The position numbers and the translations under genes are program-made. Source: Alteromonas sp. LMIT006 (GTDB lineage Bacteria > Pseudomonadota > Gammaproteobacteria > Enterobacterales > Alteromonadaceae). From it: 64,000 nt of DNA. This document shows positions 47,623 through 60,446 of the stretch, piece by piece. Under the pieces are notes generated by a model, which did not search any database, was not told the DNA's origin, and was given only the letters and a program-made list of their open reading frames with translations. Numbering within the stretch: position 1 is the stretch's first letter; the number at the start of each line of letters is the position of its first letter. The stretch spans positions 2,170,001 through 2,234,000 of the forward strand of contig NZ_CP101291.1 in the NCBI RefSeq assembly GCF_024300645.1, written 5' to 3'.

Positions 47623-47624
<2 letters not shown>
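46083..47624 (-). CDS. ComEC/Rec2-related membrane protein without C-terminal hydrolase domain
   Basis: 513 residues. This is a membrane channel protein for DNA uptake across the inner membrane in competent bacteria. An N-terminal DUF4131-like region is followed by the competence domain, with KNAGIIHLFVISGLHFAVVAG near residue 240 and about ten hydrophobic segments. The usual C-terminal metallo-beta-lactamase-like domain of 750-800-residue ComEC is missing. The frame ends in a membrane segment (VVVVGLGLLILGLTL) and only 68 bases separate it from msbA. The ATG overlaps the divergent DUF2062 ATG (CATG 47622-47625) and has a poor ribosome-binding site, so the true start may be further inside. 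Function in uptake is uncertain. Confidence 0.85.
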
Positions 47625-50160
<2,536 letters not shown>

Positions 50161-51537
50161 TTATCCTAATAAGCGACGTTTTTCAAAATCACGAATACGC
50201 TCAACATACTGAGGCAAACCAGAAACCGTTAATTCTTGACGAGATTCGTCCAATACCTGCGCGCCAAACTCATCTGCTATTTTGCGCGCCGCATTGTGCA
50301 TCATATTAAACACCTGATGAGCATCACTCTCAGTTGGCAAAGTCATGAACAATGTTAATCCTTTCGTTTCAAATGTTTCCATGTGATGAATATCAAAAAC
50401 GCCAGGTTTAAACATATTCGCGAGACTGAACAACACCGGGCCTTTGCCGTTATTATTAACATGTCTATGAAATATATCCGAGTCCCCAAACTTCAGACCG
50501 AGTGTCAACAGCATTGGTAACAATTTTGCTCCGGTAATACTATTTTCGTCTTTTGCTCGCACACTAATGCAAAGTACTTCTGGTGGAATATTGGGGTCAT
50601 ACTTTGGGGCTTGCGTGGCCGTACCTTGCTCTGCTCGAGCTTGCTCTTTGGCTTCGTTTAGTACCGGATCAACTGAGTCAAAATCAATACTAAATTGGTT
50701 CTCATCCACTTTGCGTTGTTTTTTCTCTGCTTTACTACGTGAACCAAACAGCATATTAGCCAATGATGATTTCGGTTTTTTCGTTTGCGTTGCAGGCTCG
50801 CTAGGAGTCGCTATCGGTGTATTTTCTAAAGGTGGTTGGGAAGGTATTTCAATTGTATTGTCTTGATGACTCTGTGGTGGAATAAGCTCTTCGGTATCAG
50901 ACTGAACTATAGGGTCACTTGCAGTTTCACTGACGTTTGTCGCCTCAATTTTGCTGGCTTGGGCATTATCTGTTGGCTGAACTTGAACAAATTCAGCAGG
51001 TGGTGGAGTAACCGATATTTCTGGGTCTTCAGGTAAGGGAGCGGGTTTGGCTTTATTTTGATAGTGTTCAACCGGCTTTGGATTAGATACGGCCGGTGCG
51101 TATTTTGGCCCCTCATCAGTAATTGGCGTTTCTGGTGATGCTTTGGGTACTTCTTCAAGGTTTGCAATATCTGGAATATTGTCCAAATTAATGTTGTCTT
51201 TTTGCCCTGGTTCAAGCTGGTTCACTTCAGAATACTCAGATCCAGTCGGGGTATCAACTTCATTTTGAGACTCAGAATCAATTTCCTTATCCGCCACAGA
51301 AGTGGAGAGGACACGAGTCTTCCCGACACCAAATTCGTCAAACCCTTGAGCATCTAATTGAGGTTCTACCCTGGTCGGTTTCGAAAAATCCATCGAGGAT
51401 GGTGACATATCCTCATCGCTGTCGCCCCATTGCTCTTTGGGTGTGTTGTTTTTGCGCATGACATATAACCCATGCAACAACAGACCTAAGATGGCAATCC
51501 CACCAAGTACGATCAACACCAAACGTAAGTTATCCAT
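50161..51537 (-). CDS. zipA: Cell division protein ZipA
   Basis: 458 residues. An N-terminal membrane anchor (LRLVLIVLGGIAILGLLLHGLYV) is followed by a long Pro/Glu/Thr/Gln-rich linker (about 40-310) and a C-terminal FtsZ-binding domain (about 315-450) with CISVRAKDENSITGAKLLPMLL and MFKPGVFDIHHM. It is longer than E. coli ZipA (328) because of the linker. It lies between smc and ligA, the conserved position. Confidence 0.95.
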   Translation of the reverse strand: MDNLRLVLIVLGGIAILGLLLHGLYVMRKNNTPKEQWGDSDEDMSPSSMDFSKPTRVEPQLDAQGFDEFGVGKTRVLSTSVADKEIDSESQNEVDTPTGSEYSEVNQLEPGQKDNINLDNIPDIANLEEVPKASPETPITDEGPKYAPAVSNPKPVEHYQNKAKPAPLPEDPEISVTPPPAEFVQVQPTDNAQASKIEATNVSETASDPIVQSDTEELIPPQSHQDNTIEIPSQPPLENTPIATPSEPATQTKKPKSSLANMLFGSRSKAEKKQRKVDENQFSIDFDSVDPVLNEAKEQARAEQGTATQAPKYDPNIPPEVLCISVRAKDENSITGAKLLPMLLTLGLKFGDSDIFHRHVNNNGKGPVLFSLANMFKPGVFDIHHMETFETKGLTLFMTLPTESDAHQVFNMMHNAARKIADEFGAQVLDESRQELTVSGLPQYVERIRDFEKRRLLG

Positions 51538-51548
51538 TAAAACCTCTA

Positions 51549-54500
51549 TTATGCTTCAACAATCGCAACCGCTTCTGCCAAGTCAACTGAGACCATCCGA
51601 GATACTCCCGGTTCAGCCATTGTGACACCGGTCAAATGCGTTGCCATTTCCATTGCAATTTTGTTATGCGAAATATAAATAAACTGTACTGTCTTAGACA
51701 TTTCACTGACTAATTTACAAAAACGCCCCACATTCGCATCATCAAGGGGCGCATCAACCTCATCGAGCAAACAAAATGGTGCTGGATTGAGACGAAAAAT
51801 TGCAAATACTAATGATAATGCGGTTAAGGCTTTTTCTCCACCAGATAATAGGTGAATAGTGCTATTTTTCTTGCCTGGAGGTCGGGCCATAATCGTCACC
51901 CCCGTATCCAACATATCATCTCCAGTTAACTCAAGATACGCAGCACCGCCTCCGAATACCTTAGGGAAGAGCATTTTTAGATCGTTATTAACCTGTTCAA
52001 AGGTACTTTTGAAACGGGTCTTAGTTTCGTGATCAATTTTACGCATCGCGGTTTCTAACGTCTCTAATGCAGATGATAAATCGGTGAATTGTTCATCAAG
52101 ATGTGCTTTGCGCTCGGCTTGAACTTCATATTCGTCGACGGCAGCTAGATTCACCGCACCAAGACGTTGGATTTTTTGACCTATTTGTCCAAGTTCATCT
52201 TCCATCGCCGTCACATCAGCATCACGATCGAGTGAAGGGATGAGATCTTTCAAATTCGCATTGTGTTGGGCAAGTTGTTCGACAAAACCAGCCGCACGCA
52301 CATTATGTCCTTCCAGTTCGAGTTTCGCTGATTGTACTTTATCATTGAGAAGTTGTAGTTGAGCACGATAGCCAGTTGCGCCCTGCTCTAGAACTTTGAT
52401 CTCTTCATCAAAGATAGCCATCTGCTGTTGCACAACTAGGATCTGCTCTTCGATCTCAGCTTGTTGTGCTAATTGGGTTTGCAGTTCGCCTGATTCATAC
52501 TCTGACGGTTCATTTAATAACAACAATGACTCATTGAGTTCTTCAAGTTGAAGCTGCTTTTCAGAAATCTGTTCTTTGTGACTCGCCAGTGTTTGTTGTA
52601 AATATTGCGCACTAGATTGAGCTTGTTGCACATTAAGCTCAGCTTGATGGACCACAGCCTGTTGTTGTTCTACTGTAGATTGCAACTCATCGACATGCTC
52701 TTGCAGTTGCGACTGTTGTTCACCAAAACGCTCGTGAACGTCAGCAAAGTCCTCTAATTGTAGCTCCAATTCTGCAATTTCCTCGTTGAGTAAAGCTAAA
52801 CTCATTTGTTCTTGTTCAACACTTTCCTGAACTTCTTGCAACGATTCTTGATGACGAAGATACGTTTGCTTGGCATGTTCTGTTTTGAGTTGTAACTGTT
52901 GCAATGTTTGGGCTGTTTGCTGAGCCTGTTGTTGCGCAATGCGCTCAAAGTTTTGTGCGCTATCAAACTCAAGTTTTAACGATTTTTCGCGCTCTAATTC
53001 AACACTGATTTGAGTCTCTAACGCTTCTTTTTGCGCAGCTAAGGACTGAATTTGTTGTGCCAAATACTGGATTTTCTGCTCCCTAGCAAGCGCACCGGCT
53101 TCGCTATTATCGGCAGAGAACATCAGTAAATTGTTAATACCAAATCCACTAACAGCCTCTTGCGCTTCGGTATAAAATAGAATGTCTGGCACCTTATCAG
53201 CTTGCACGAATTGAGCTAAACCAAGTAGTTTGTTAGAGACAAACTCTTCAACAAAACAAAATGCATACCCTAGCGGGAGAACATCATGAGCCTGCAACAG
53301 CTCAATAAACTCTGCTCTTGGGATAGTCACGACCATTAGCGCAGGTAAGGTGCTGAGCCAACCATCAATCATGGCAATTGCATTTGATGCAACCTTAAAA
53401 TACTCACTAAACAACTGACAGTGATTCAAAATCGCATCTGGTAAAGCTGCAGTTTGTTGCGTGCGAAACTCGCACAAGGTGTCGTGTTCGACTTGTGCGG
53501 AGCGTAACTCCCGCTCAATGATATTAAACTGTTCTTGGGAGTGTTTTAATTGTTGTTGGGATGTATTGAGATGTTGTAGAGAGGATTGCTGTTTTTGTTG
53601 CGCTTCAGCGTGCTCGAGTAAAGCCTCTTCACACAACTGTTCCTGCTCAGCAAGCTGAGCTGTCAAGGTATCCATTTGCAGTAATAAAGCTTGAGTGTGT
53701 TGTTCCAATTCAGCCTGTCGTGCTTGGTTCTTGAGCTGAACCGATAGCAAGGCTTGAATTTGGCTATGTTTGGCAGCGACTTGATTTTTGCAATCTTGAT
53801 ACTGATTGGCGGTGTTTTGGCTACTGCGCAAAAATTCAGATAGCTCTGATTTTGCTTCATACAACGCACGCTGATATTCGTGTAACTGCTCTTTGAGGAT
53901 CAATGACTCAGGTAGAAGCTCATCCAACACAGCTTGTGCTTCTTGCGCTTGTGCCGTTAATCCAGAAAAGCCTTGTTGCTGAGCATCCAATTGATATTGT
54001 ACTTGTTGAATATTTTGCTCTGTTTGACGAATTCGCTCACTTTGATATTTTTTGTCTTGCTCAAGACGCGTTATCTGAGTAACAAGCTTGAACTTTTGTT
54101 CTTGCAGTTCCGACAACTGCGCTTGTGCTTCCTGTTGTTGCACTTGTTTTTGCACAAGTTGAGTATGGTCACCCTGCTCTTTTGACTTATAGGCTTCAAG
54201 CTCATTGGTTAAGGCATTTATCTGCTGTTGAGTATGTTCGATTTTATCTGCTTGTTGTACCCATTTAAGTGCGAGCAAATCGTGTTGCAACGTTCTTTGT
54301 TGTTGTTTTAAATCGGTATAGCGTCTAGCCGCCGCGGCTTGTCGTTGTAACTTGTCAATTTGAGCGCCTAGTTCAGTTCGCACATCGCTCAGTCGCTCCA
54401 GGTTTTCTTGAGTGTGCTTAATACGGTTGAGCGTTTCTTTGCGGCGTTCTTTATATTTGGATACCCCTGCTGCTTCTTCAATAAATACTCTGAGTTCTTG

Positions 54501-54971
54501 TGGCTTAGATTCAATTAAACGAGAAATCATACCTTGTTCGATGATGGCATAACTTCGAGGTCCCAAACCGGTACCTAAGAAGATGTCGGTAACATCGCGA
54601 CGGCGACATTTGGTGTTGTTTAGGTAATAAAAAGATTGCGCGTCTCGAGTCACCACCCGTTTTACGGACAATTCGTTGTATTTGGCGTATTCACCGCCAA
54701 TTCGATTAGAAGTATTATCGAACACTAACTCAACGGAGCATTGACCGACAGGTTTTCGTGCAGATGAGCCATTGAAAATAACGTCGGTCATGGCATCACC
54801 GCGCAAGTTCTTGGCTGAGCTTTCACCCAAAACCCAACGCACAGCATCAATTACATTCGACTTGCCACAACCATTAGGACCAACGATCGCTGTCATCTCC
54901 CCAGGAAAAGGAATATTTGTAGGATCTACAAAAGATTTGAAACCAGCGAGTTTGATTCGTTTTAACCGCAT
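51549..54971 (-). CDS. smc: Chromosome partition protein Smc
   Basis: 1140 residues from ATG 54971 (MRLKRIKLAGFKSF); an upstream start at 55019 would add 16 unlikely residues. Walker A is GPNGCGKSNVID. Gln-rich coiled coils flank a hinge around residues 500-620. The C-terminal head has signature LLSGGEKALTALSLVFAIF and Walker B PFCLLDEVDAPLDD. It condenses and segregates the chromosome with ScpAB, which are not in the window. Presence of Smc instead of MukB excludes enteric or vibrio lineages. It is first in the operon with zipA and ligA. Confidence 0.97.
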   Translation of the reverse strand: MRLKRIKLAGFKSFVDPTNIPFPGEMTAIVGPNGCGKSNVIDAVRWVLGESSAKNLRGDAMTDVIFNGSSARKPVGQCSVELVFDNTSNRIGGEYAKYNELSVKRVVTRDAQSFYYLNNTKCRRRDVTDIFLGTGLGPRSYAIIEQGMISRLIESKPQELRVFIEEAAGVSKYKERRKETLNRIKHTQENLERLSDVRTELGAQIDKLQRQAAAARRYTDLKQQQRTLQHDLLALKWVQQADKIEHTQQQINALTNELEAYKSKEQGDHTQLVQKQVQQQEAQAQLSELQEQKFKLVTQITRLEQDKKYQSERIRQTEQNIQQVQYQLDAQQQGFSGLTAQAQEAQAVLDELLPESLILKEQLHEYQRALYEAKSELSEFLRSSQNTANQYQDCKNQVAAKHSQIQALLSVQLKNQARQAELEQHTQALLLQMDTLTAQLAEQEQLCEEALLEHAEAQQKQQSSLQHLNTSQQQLKHSQEQFNIIERELRSAQVEHDTLCEFRTQQTAALPDAILNHCQLFSEYFKVASNAIAMIDGWLSTLPALMVVTIPRAEFIELLQAHDVLPLGYAFCFVEEFVSNKLLGLAQFVQADKVPDILFYTEAQEAVSGFGINNLLMFSADNSEAGALAREQKIQYLAQQIQSLAAQKEALETQISVELEREKSLKLEFDSAQNFERIAQQQAQQTAQTLQQLQLKTEHAKQTYLRHQESLQEVQESVEQEQMSLALLNEEIAELELQLEDFADVHERFGEQQSQLQEHVDELQSTVEQQQAVVHQAELNVQQAQSSAQYLQQTLASHKEQISEKQLQLEELNESLLLLNEPSEYESGELQTQLAQQAEIEEQILVVQQQMAIFDEEIKVLEQGATGYRAQLQLLNDKVQSAKLELEGHNVRAAGFVEQLAQHNANLKDLIPSLDRDADVTAMEDELGQIGQKIQRLGAVNLAAVDEYEVQAERKAHLDEQFTDLSSALETLETAMRKIDHETKTRFKSTFEQVNNDLKMLFPKVFGGGAAYLELTGDDMLDTGVTIMARPPGKKNSTIHLLSGGEKALTALSLVFAIFRLNPAPFCLLDEVDAPLDDANVGRFCKLVSEMSKTVQFIYISHNKIAMEMATHLTGVTMAEPGVSRMVSVDLAEAVAIVEA

Positions 54972-55111
54972 AGTTGAGATTGTGGATTTATCATTCTTAT
55001 AATGCTCATAATTTATCAAGAACTTGGCATTTATACAATGTTACAATTCGCCATACATCTGAGATAAAACCTGAGTATAATAGTGTTCACACTAAATAAA
55101 GTTTTATCAAT

Positions 55112-55858
55112 ATGTCTTATCAACATTCGCAATCTGGGTTTGATTATTTTTTATTAGGCGCTCAACTAATTAAAACCAAAGGGCTTAAACGCTTCGTTTT
55201 CATCCCTCTTGCGATTAATCTTGTGTTGTTTATTTCTGCTTTTATCTATCTATTTGGCGAAATGGGAAGCGCCATTCAAGCGGTTATTGATCTCATCCCC
55301 GATTGGTTTGGATTTATCAAAGAAAGTCTTGTATATGTATTATGGCCTTTGGCTGTGATCACCGTTCTTTTGGTATTTGCACTCATTTTTGGAACACTTG
55401 CCAATTGGATTGCAGCCCCCTTTAATGGCTTATTGTCGGAAAAAGTCGAAGCTCATCTCACAGGACAGCCTATGGGTGATGCTGGCTTGATTGATGCGTT
55501 TAAAGACATTCCTCGCACCCTAGCACGTGAAGCAAGGAAACTCATTTACTATATACCTCGTGCTGTGATTTTCCTGGTGCTGTTTTTTGTGCCAGTTATT
55601 GGCCAAGTTTTATGGTTTTTATTTAATGCTTGGATGATGGCTTTGCAGTACATTGATTACCCCTTTGATAATCACAAAATCGGTTTTACCCCAATGAAAA
55701 AAGCTTTGCGTACCAACAAAACGCTGACGTTTCAGTTTGGTATCATGGTGAGTGTTTTTTCTCTCATCCCTATTGTAAACTTTATTGTCATGCCAATAGC
55801 AGTATGTGGCGCAACGGCATTATGGGTCAATGAATACAAGGCAAAGTACGCCTCTTGA
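55112..55858 (+). CDS. cysZ: Sulfate transporter CysZ
   Basis: 248 residues with four or more hydrophobic helices. SGFDYFLLGAQLIKTKGLKRFVFIPL at the N-terminus and WMMALQYIDYPFDNHKIGF near residue 180 are typical of CysZ, a sulfate permease feeding cysteine synthesis. It is divergent from smc (140 bases apart), the common arrangement in this class, and monocistronic. Its stop is one base from the convergent next gene. Confidence 0.94.
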   Translation: MSYQHSQSGFDYFLLGAQLIKTKGLKRFVFIPLAINLVLFISAFIYLFGEMGSAIQAVIDLIPDWFGFIKESLVYVLWPLAVITVLLVFALIFGTLANWIAAPFNGLLSEKVEAHLTGQPMGDAGLIDAFKDIPRTLAREARKLIYYIPRAVIFLVLFFVPVIGQVLWFLFNAWMMALQYIDYPFDNHKIGFTPMKKALRTNKTLTFQFGIMVSVFSLIPIVNFIVMPIAVCGATALWVNEYKAKYAS

Positions 55859-55859
55859 T

Positions 55860-56570
55860 CTATTTTTGAGCTGCTCTGGCAAACTCTTGCAAGCGGTATT
55901 GCCAAAGGTGTTGATAAATTCGCGGGATATAACTCAGGTCAGAATACTGTAAAAAATGCCATTTAGCGTGTTTTATTTTGTACCAGCGCTTTCCTGTATG
56001 CTCTGTACATTGCTCATCGATTATTTTTGCATTAATTTGCTCAAGTAATTCCCATAAATAGTCTTCACTGCTCATTAAGGACGATGGTCTTTTATTGGCA
56101 TAGCCCTGCCAATGACATTGCTGAGCCAACAACCTATCAGAAAGTGCGTATTCATCGGCAAAATATACCAAATGTGCTAATTCGTGGATCAACACATGGT
56201 AAGGATGAGACGTGCTGATATGTAGTTTATCTCCGCGAACAAACGCCTTCGCTTTGTTAATAAATATGACCTGAGCATCAGATTGAAATGGATCACTGCG
56301 CTCATCTACAACATGGCTTATGCCCGTAGGCAACTCAAAACATATTGGTAAAAACCCCAAGTTTTTGTCAAATACATATTGCTCATACCAGCGTAATGCA
56401 GTTAAAAACTGTTCCGCATATTCCACTCTAAAGCTTATGCGTTGATGGCAATCTTGAATGTACGGATTGACGTGTAATGGCAGGACAGAATGGCCTGTAG
56501 CACGTATTGAAAAGGATGCCGAATACAAGACAATAAGTAGAAAAAGAAATTTATAATGACGCTTGTTCAC
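55860..56570 (-). CDS. Secreted protein with HExxH zinc-peptidase-like motif
   Basis: 236 residues from GTG 56570, overlapping the nlpI end by 20 bases. An N-terminal signal peptide (FLFLLIVLYSASFS) is followed by a globular region. The motif VLIHELAHLVYFADEYAL at about 126-143 supplies HELAH, typical of zincin peptidases, with acidic residues seven positions on that might act as third ligand. The family is not recognised. Coupling to nlpI is suggestive, because NlpI in E. coli is an adaptor for envelope proteases. Function as a periplasmic peptidase is inferred, not shown. Confidence 0.65.
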   Translation of the reverse strand: MNKRHYKFLFLLIVLYSASFSIRATGHSVLPLHVNPYIQDCHQRISFRVEYAEQFLTALRWYEQYVFDKNLGFLPICFELPTGISHVVDERSDPFQSDAQVIFINKAKAFVRGDKLHISTSHPYHVLIHELAHLVYFADEYALSDRLLAQQCHWQGYANKRPSSLMSSEDYLWELLEQINAKIIDEQCTEHTGKRWYKIKHAKWHFLQYSDLSYIPRIYQHLWQYRLQEFARAAQK

Positions 56571-57441
56571 GTAACTTGTTCAACTCGACCCGGGCAAAGC
56601 GATATTCCACAAATTCATAGATATTGGTACTTAACGAGAGTTTAAAAAAGTTATTTGCTATGGATAAATTGCCTTGATACACGTGATATTTACCAAGATA
56701 AAAATACAATTCACACAAACGCTCATTCAATTGTTGCTGATTTTCAATCCCAGCTATGACGGAATCAAGTAACTCTTTTTGCGACAGTTCCTCCAGAAAA
56801 AAACCAACGATCCGACGTGACCAATTGTCTGTAGTTAACCGTTCATAAGCCGAAGCCAATTCGACATTTGCTCGCTTTGAATCCATCTTAAGCGTTGTAA
56901 AATATCGCCATAACAATCGTAATGGGTCGTTATTATCCAGCTGAAGATAGGTGTCAAAATCTTGGTAACTCAGTTCATAGCGCTGATGATAATACGAGGT
57001 CAAGCCACGATTAAAATAAGCAAATGCATAATCTGGATCCATTTCTAATGTCGCATCCAGAGCATCGTAAGCCTCTGCGTAATTACCTAAAATGGTATAA
57101 TGTATACCCAAAGAGTTATACACATCAGGCATTCTAGGTTGTAAGCGGAGCGCTTGAAGATAATCATTATGCGCTAGAACCTCTAGGCCCAAACTGTCAT
57201 GCACTAACCCTCTTTGAAATAAAAGTTGTGCGCGCTCGTCGTCACTAAGTTCGCTATTTAATACGATTTGATTGAATTGTGCTAATGCGCGTTGCGCGCG
57301 ATAACTGGCAGCAGCGGGTTCTGCTAAGACAAGGTTGCCCAAAGTTGTCTGAGGCGATTCAATTGCTTTAGGCGCAACATTTTGACAGCCACTAAGTACC
57401 AACGAAGAAGCCACAACTAACAAAATAGTGAATTTGAGCAC
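56551..57441 (-). CDS. nlpI: Lipoprotein NlpI
   Basis: 296 residues with lipobox LSGC (Cys19). TPR repeats follow (AQLLFQRGLVHDSLGLEVLAHNDYLQALRLQP, DVYNSLGIHYTILGNYAEAYDALDATLEMDP, AYFNRGLTSYYHQRYELSYQDFDTYLQL given here only as landmarks). In E. coli NlpI is an outer-membrane adaptor linking peptidoglycan hydrolases and the protease Prc. It lies downstream of pnp, as usual, but separated by a terminator. Confidence 0.94.
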   Translation of the reverse strand: MLKFTILLVVASSLVLSGCQNVAPKAIESPQTTLGNLVLAEPAAASYRAQRALAQFNQIVLNSELSDDERAQLLFQRGLVHDSLGLEVLAHNDYLQALRLQPRMPDVYNSLGIHYTILGNYAEAYDALDATLEMDPDYAFAYFNRGLTSYYHQRYELSYQDFDTYLQLDNNDPLRLLWRYFTTLKMDSKRANVELASAYERLTTDNWSRRIVGFFLEELSQKELLDSVIAGIENQQQLNERLCELYFYLGKYHVYQGNLSIANNFFKLSLSTNIYEFVEYRFARVELNKLREQASL

Positions 57442-57510
57442 AGTTATCCTTTGTCATTAACAATATGAGAATCATCGCAAAATCAGCGATGATTAGCAAA
57501 AAAACCTAAC

Positions 57511-57549
57511 AAAAAAAAACCATCACAGAGATAGTTCCCTGCAATGGTT
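57511..57549 (-). terminator. pnp terminator
   Basis: AACCAT/ATGGTT outer stem with inner CAG/CTG pairs and a loop, followed on the minus strand by nine T (57519-57511). It lies 22 bases after the pnp stop. Confidence 0.8.
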
Positions 57550-57570
57550 CTTTAAATATTTTGCTAGAGC

Positions 57571-59697
57571 TTATTCAGCGTCAGGTGCATCATCCTGTGG
57601 CGCTTCTTGAACTGGCTTCTCAATGAGTTCCTTCATGCTCAAACGCACGCGGTTCTGACGGTCAATTTCCATTACCTTAACTTGAACTTCTTGACCTTCA
57701 CTCAAATAATCAGTGACCTTAGCAACACGCTCGTGTGCAATTTGTGAAATGTGAACCAAGCCATCTTTACCAGGTAATACTTCAACAAACGCTCCAAAAT
57801 CTGCGATGCGAGCAACTTTACCGGTGTAGACCTTGCCGACTTCGATTTCTGCAGTTACTGCCTCGATACGTGCAATGGCAATATCTGCTTTGGCTTTTTC
57901 AGTGGCAAAAATCTTAATGGTACCGTCATCTTCGATTTCGATATTAGTATCAGACTCTTCCGTAATCGAACGAATCGTTGCACCGCCTTTACCGATGACA
58001 TCGCGAATTTTATCAGATTCCACTTTCATCGTGTAAATACGAGGCGCAAATTCTGATAACTCTTCACGATGCCCCTGGATTGCTTGGTCCATTACACCAA
58101 GAATATGTAAACGAGCTTCTTTTGCTTGTTTTAATGCGATCTGCATGATCTCTTGAGTAATGCCTTCGATCTTAATGTCCATCTGTAGCGCGGTAACACC
58201 TTCTGCAGTACCGGCTACCTTAAAGTCCATATCACCAAGGTGATCTTCATCACCTAAGATATCCGACAATACGACGAAGTTATCATCTGATTTGACCAAG
58301 CCCATTGCAATACCCGCAACAGATGCTTTAATTGGTACACCCGCGTCCATTAACGCTAGAGAAGTACCACAAACAGATGCCATCGAAGATGAACCGTTTG
58401 ACTCAGTGATTTCCGATACAACTCGAACCACGTAAGGGAATTCTTCCATTGAAGGCATCACTGCTTGAATACCGCGTTTTGCCAAACGACCATGGCCAAT
58501 TTCACGACGCTTAGGAGAACCAATCATACCCGTCTCACCAACGCAGTAAGGAGGGAAATTGTAATGCAGCATAAAGCGCGAGTTGGTGACTCCACCTAGC
58601 TCATCAATCATCTGGGCGTCACGCTCAGTACCAAGCGTCGCAGCGACAATAGCTTGCGTTTCACCACGAGTAAACAATGCAGAACCATGCGTACGTGGTA
58701 ACAAACCTGTTGCTACATCAAGTGCACGGATCATAGCCGGGTCACGACCATCAATACGCGGCTCACCAGCAAGGATGCGTGAACGTACCACATCAGATTC
58801 TAGGTCATGTAAAAGATTAGAAACTTCTTTTGCGTCCTGTGACTCATCTTCGGCAAGAATTGCTTCTAGGGCTTTTGCCGTTACTGCTTCAACTGCAGCT
58901 TTGCGTTCTAGCTTATCTGAGATTTGATATGCTGCTGTCATACCTTCTTTAGCAAGCTCTGCAACTTTATTTTTAAGTTCTGTGTTCTCGGCTTCTGGCT
59001 GCCAATCCCACTTCGGCGTATTTACTTTGGCTGCGAATTCATTAACGGCATTAATGACCGTTTGAGATTGTTCATGGCCAAATACAACCGCACCAAGCAT
59101 TGTTTCTTCAGACAATACATCCGCTTCTGATTCAACCATTAATACTGCAGATTGCGTACCAGCAACAACTAAATCAAGTTGGCTAGCTTCCATTTCTGAA
59201 GTGCGAGTATTTAAAATGTATTCACCGTTTTGATAACCAACACGTGCGGCACCAATTGGGCCGTTAAATGGAATACCTGAAATAGCTAACGCCGCAGAGG
59301 TACCAATCATTGAAACTATGTCAGTTGGAATTTCTGGGTTAGCAGAAACAACGGTAATAACGACTTGAACTTCATTTTTAAAACCTTCCGGAAAAAGTGG
59401 ACGAATTGGGCGGTCAATTAAACGCGCAATCAACGTTTCACCTTCTGAAGGGCGGCCTTCGCGTTTGAAAAAACCACCAGGGATCTTACCTGCTGCGTAC
59501 GCTTTTTCCTGATAATTCACCGTTAATGGGAAGAAATCTTGGTCCGCTTTAGCTTCTTTTTTGCCAACAACGGTAACTAAAACAGAGGTATCATCCATGC
59601 TTGCCATGACCGCGGCAGTTGCTTGACGTGCAATCACGCCAGTTTCTAATGTCACAGTATGCTGTCCATACTGGAAAGAGGTAGTAATAGGAGTCAC
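57571..59697 (-). CDS. pnp: Polyribonucleotide nucleotidyltransferase
   Basis: 708 residues. This phosphorolytic 3'-5' exoribonuclease is a trimer with two RNase PH-like domains (first starting [19 protein letters not shown]; second with [18 protein letters not shown]). A KH domain ([19 protein letters not shown]) and an S1 domain ([32 protein letters not shown]) follow, with an acidic tail. It is complete. In most gammaproteobacteria rpsO lies just upstream; here rpsO is absent, so pnp must use its own promoter. Confidence 0.97.
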   Translation of the reverse strand: MTPITTSFQYGQHTVTLETGVIARQATAAVMASMDDTSVLVTVVGKKEAKADQDFFPLTVNYQEKAYAAGKIPGGFFKREGRPSEGETLIARLIDRPIRPLFPEGFKNEVQVVITVVSANPEIPTDIVSMIGTSAALAISGIPFNGPIGAARVGYQNGEYILNTRTSEMEASQLDLVVAGTQSAVLMVESEADVLSEETMLGAVVFGHEQSQTVINAVNEFAAKVNTPKWDWQPEAENTELKNKVAELAKEGMTAAYQISDKLERKAAVEAVTAKALEAILAEDESQDAKEVSNLLHDLESDVVRSRILAGEPRIDGRDPAMIRALDVATGLLPRTHGSALFTRGETQAIVAATLGTERDAQMIDELGGVTNSRFMLHYNFPPYCVGETGMIGSPKRREIGHGRLAKRGIQAVMPSMEEFPYVVRVVSEITESNGSSSMASVCGTSLALMDAGVPIKASVAGIAMGLVKSDDNFVVLSDILGDEDHLGDMDFKVAGTAEGVTALQMDIKIEGITQEIMQIALKQAKEARLHILGVMDQAIQGHREELSEFAPRIYTMKVESDKIRDVIGKGGATIRSITEESDTNIEIEDDGTIKIFATEKAKADIAIARIEAVTAEIEVGKVYTGKVARIADFGAFVEVLPGKDGLVHISQIAHERVAKVTDYLSEGQEVQVKVMEIDRQNRVRLSMKELIEKPVQEAPQDDAPDAE

Positions 59698-59763
59698 TAT
59701 GTATCCTTTTATATATCTAAATGTCTATCTAAATTTGATTTTTTTGCTTTTTAACGCGCGCGT

Positions 59764-59769
59764 ATTATA
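59764..59769 (-). promoter_or_regulatory. Probable pnp promoter -10 element
   Basis: On the minus strand a perfect TATAAT is followed by ACGCGCGCG, a GC-rich discriminator of the kind linked with stringent control. The -35 is weak. Transcription from here gives a leader of about 60 bases before pnp. Confidence 0.4.
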
Positions 59770-59845
59770 TGAAACATTCTGACAATAAGCCATGTTTAGG
59801 CATATAAAATACGAAAATTACTCGATTAGGTAGAATATCTAATAC

Positions 59846-59877
59846 ATAACACTTAAGAATTAATCCCAAAGTGTTAT
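59846..59877. other. 9-bp hairpin upstream of pnp
   Basis: ATAACACTT/AAGTGTTAT with a 14-base loop, in the 236-base gap between pnp and the first of three unknown genes. There is no T-run. It might be a regulatory leader element or a remnant terminator. Confidence 0.4.
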
Positions 59878-59933
59878 TTCGGAATCACAATTATTAACCT
59901 ATATTTAACATCAGCATTAAAGTATTCCCCCTA

Positions 59934-60335
59934 ATGCAAGTAAGACCTAACATGATTTTATATCGTATAGAAGACTTTAAAAGTGCCCCGTCCTGGATTG
60001 AATATATCAGTTTATATGCGATCAGTAGTACATTCATTATCATTGCAACTTATGCAATTATGGATAAGATCTCGGCGATATTAGGGTTTATTGCTTTTTT
60101 ACTGTTTCTCATAGCCTCATACACATTTGCAACCATAAAACGCGTTCGTCAAGAGCGAGCTATTCAGTTTTACTGTGCATGTTTGAAAGAACTCGATGTC
60201 AATGAGTTGAAAAACCTGGCGCAACGCTACCGGAGCACCGATCTAGAACTCACGATAATTAAGCAACGATTACATGTCCTGCATACCCACCCTACTCCGT
60301 CAGAGCCACCTGTGATGCCCATTGTCAATGTCTAA
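59934..60335 (+). CDS. Unknown protein with two membrane segments
   Basis: 133 residues. Two hydrophobic helices (about 26-62, YISLYAISSTFIIIATYAI and ILGFIAFLLFLIASYTF) form a hairpin, followed by a soluble helical tail (QERAIQFYCACLKELDVNELKNLAQRY) ending in a Pro-rich stretch. The family is not recognised. The start is uncertain: ATG 59934 has no Shine-Dalgarno sequence, and ATG 59952 is the alternative. It is the first of three small plus-strand genes placed between pnp and tRNA-Leu, where translation/transcription genes are normally found. Confidence 0.6.
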   Translation: MQVRPNMILYRIEDFKSAPSWIEYISLYAISSTFIIIATYAIMDKISAILGFIAFLLFLIASYTFATIKRVRQERAIQFYCACLKELDVNELKNLAQRYRSTDLELTIIKQRLHVLHTHPTPSEPPVMPIVNV

Positions 60336-60446
60336 TTTTTTTACACTACCACGCACAAGAAACAAAAATAAGCCTACAATTCAATAATTTAACAAGTGGT
60401 TTAAAAATTGCTTCATCATTTTGTCTATAGATGTAACGAGGCAATT

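Noticed and set aside
59846-59877. Possible solitary attC-like site (ATAAC...GTTAT) near pnp
   Set aside because: Only 32 bases, far below attC size, with no inner arms or spacer bulges; a simple hairpin explains it.
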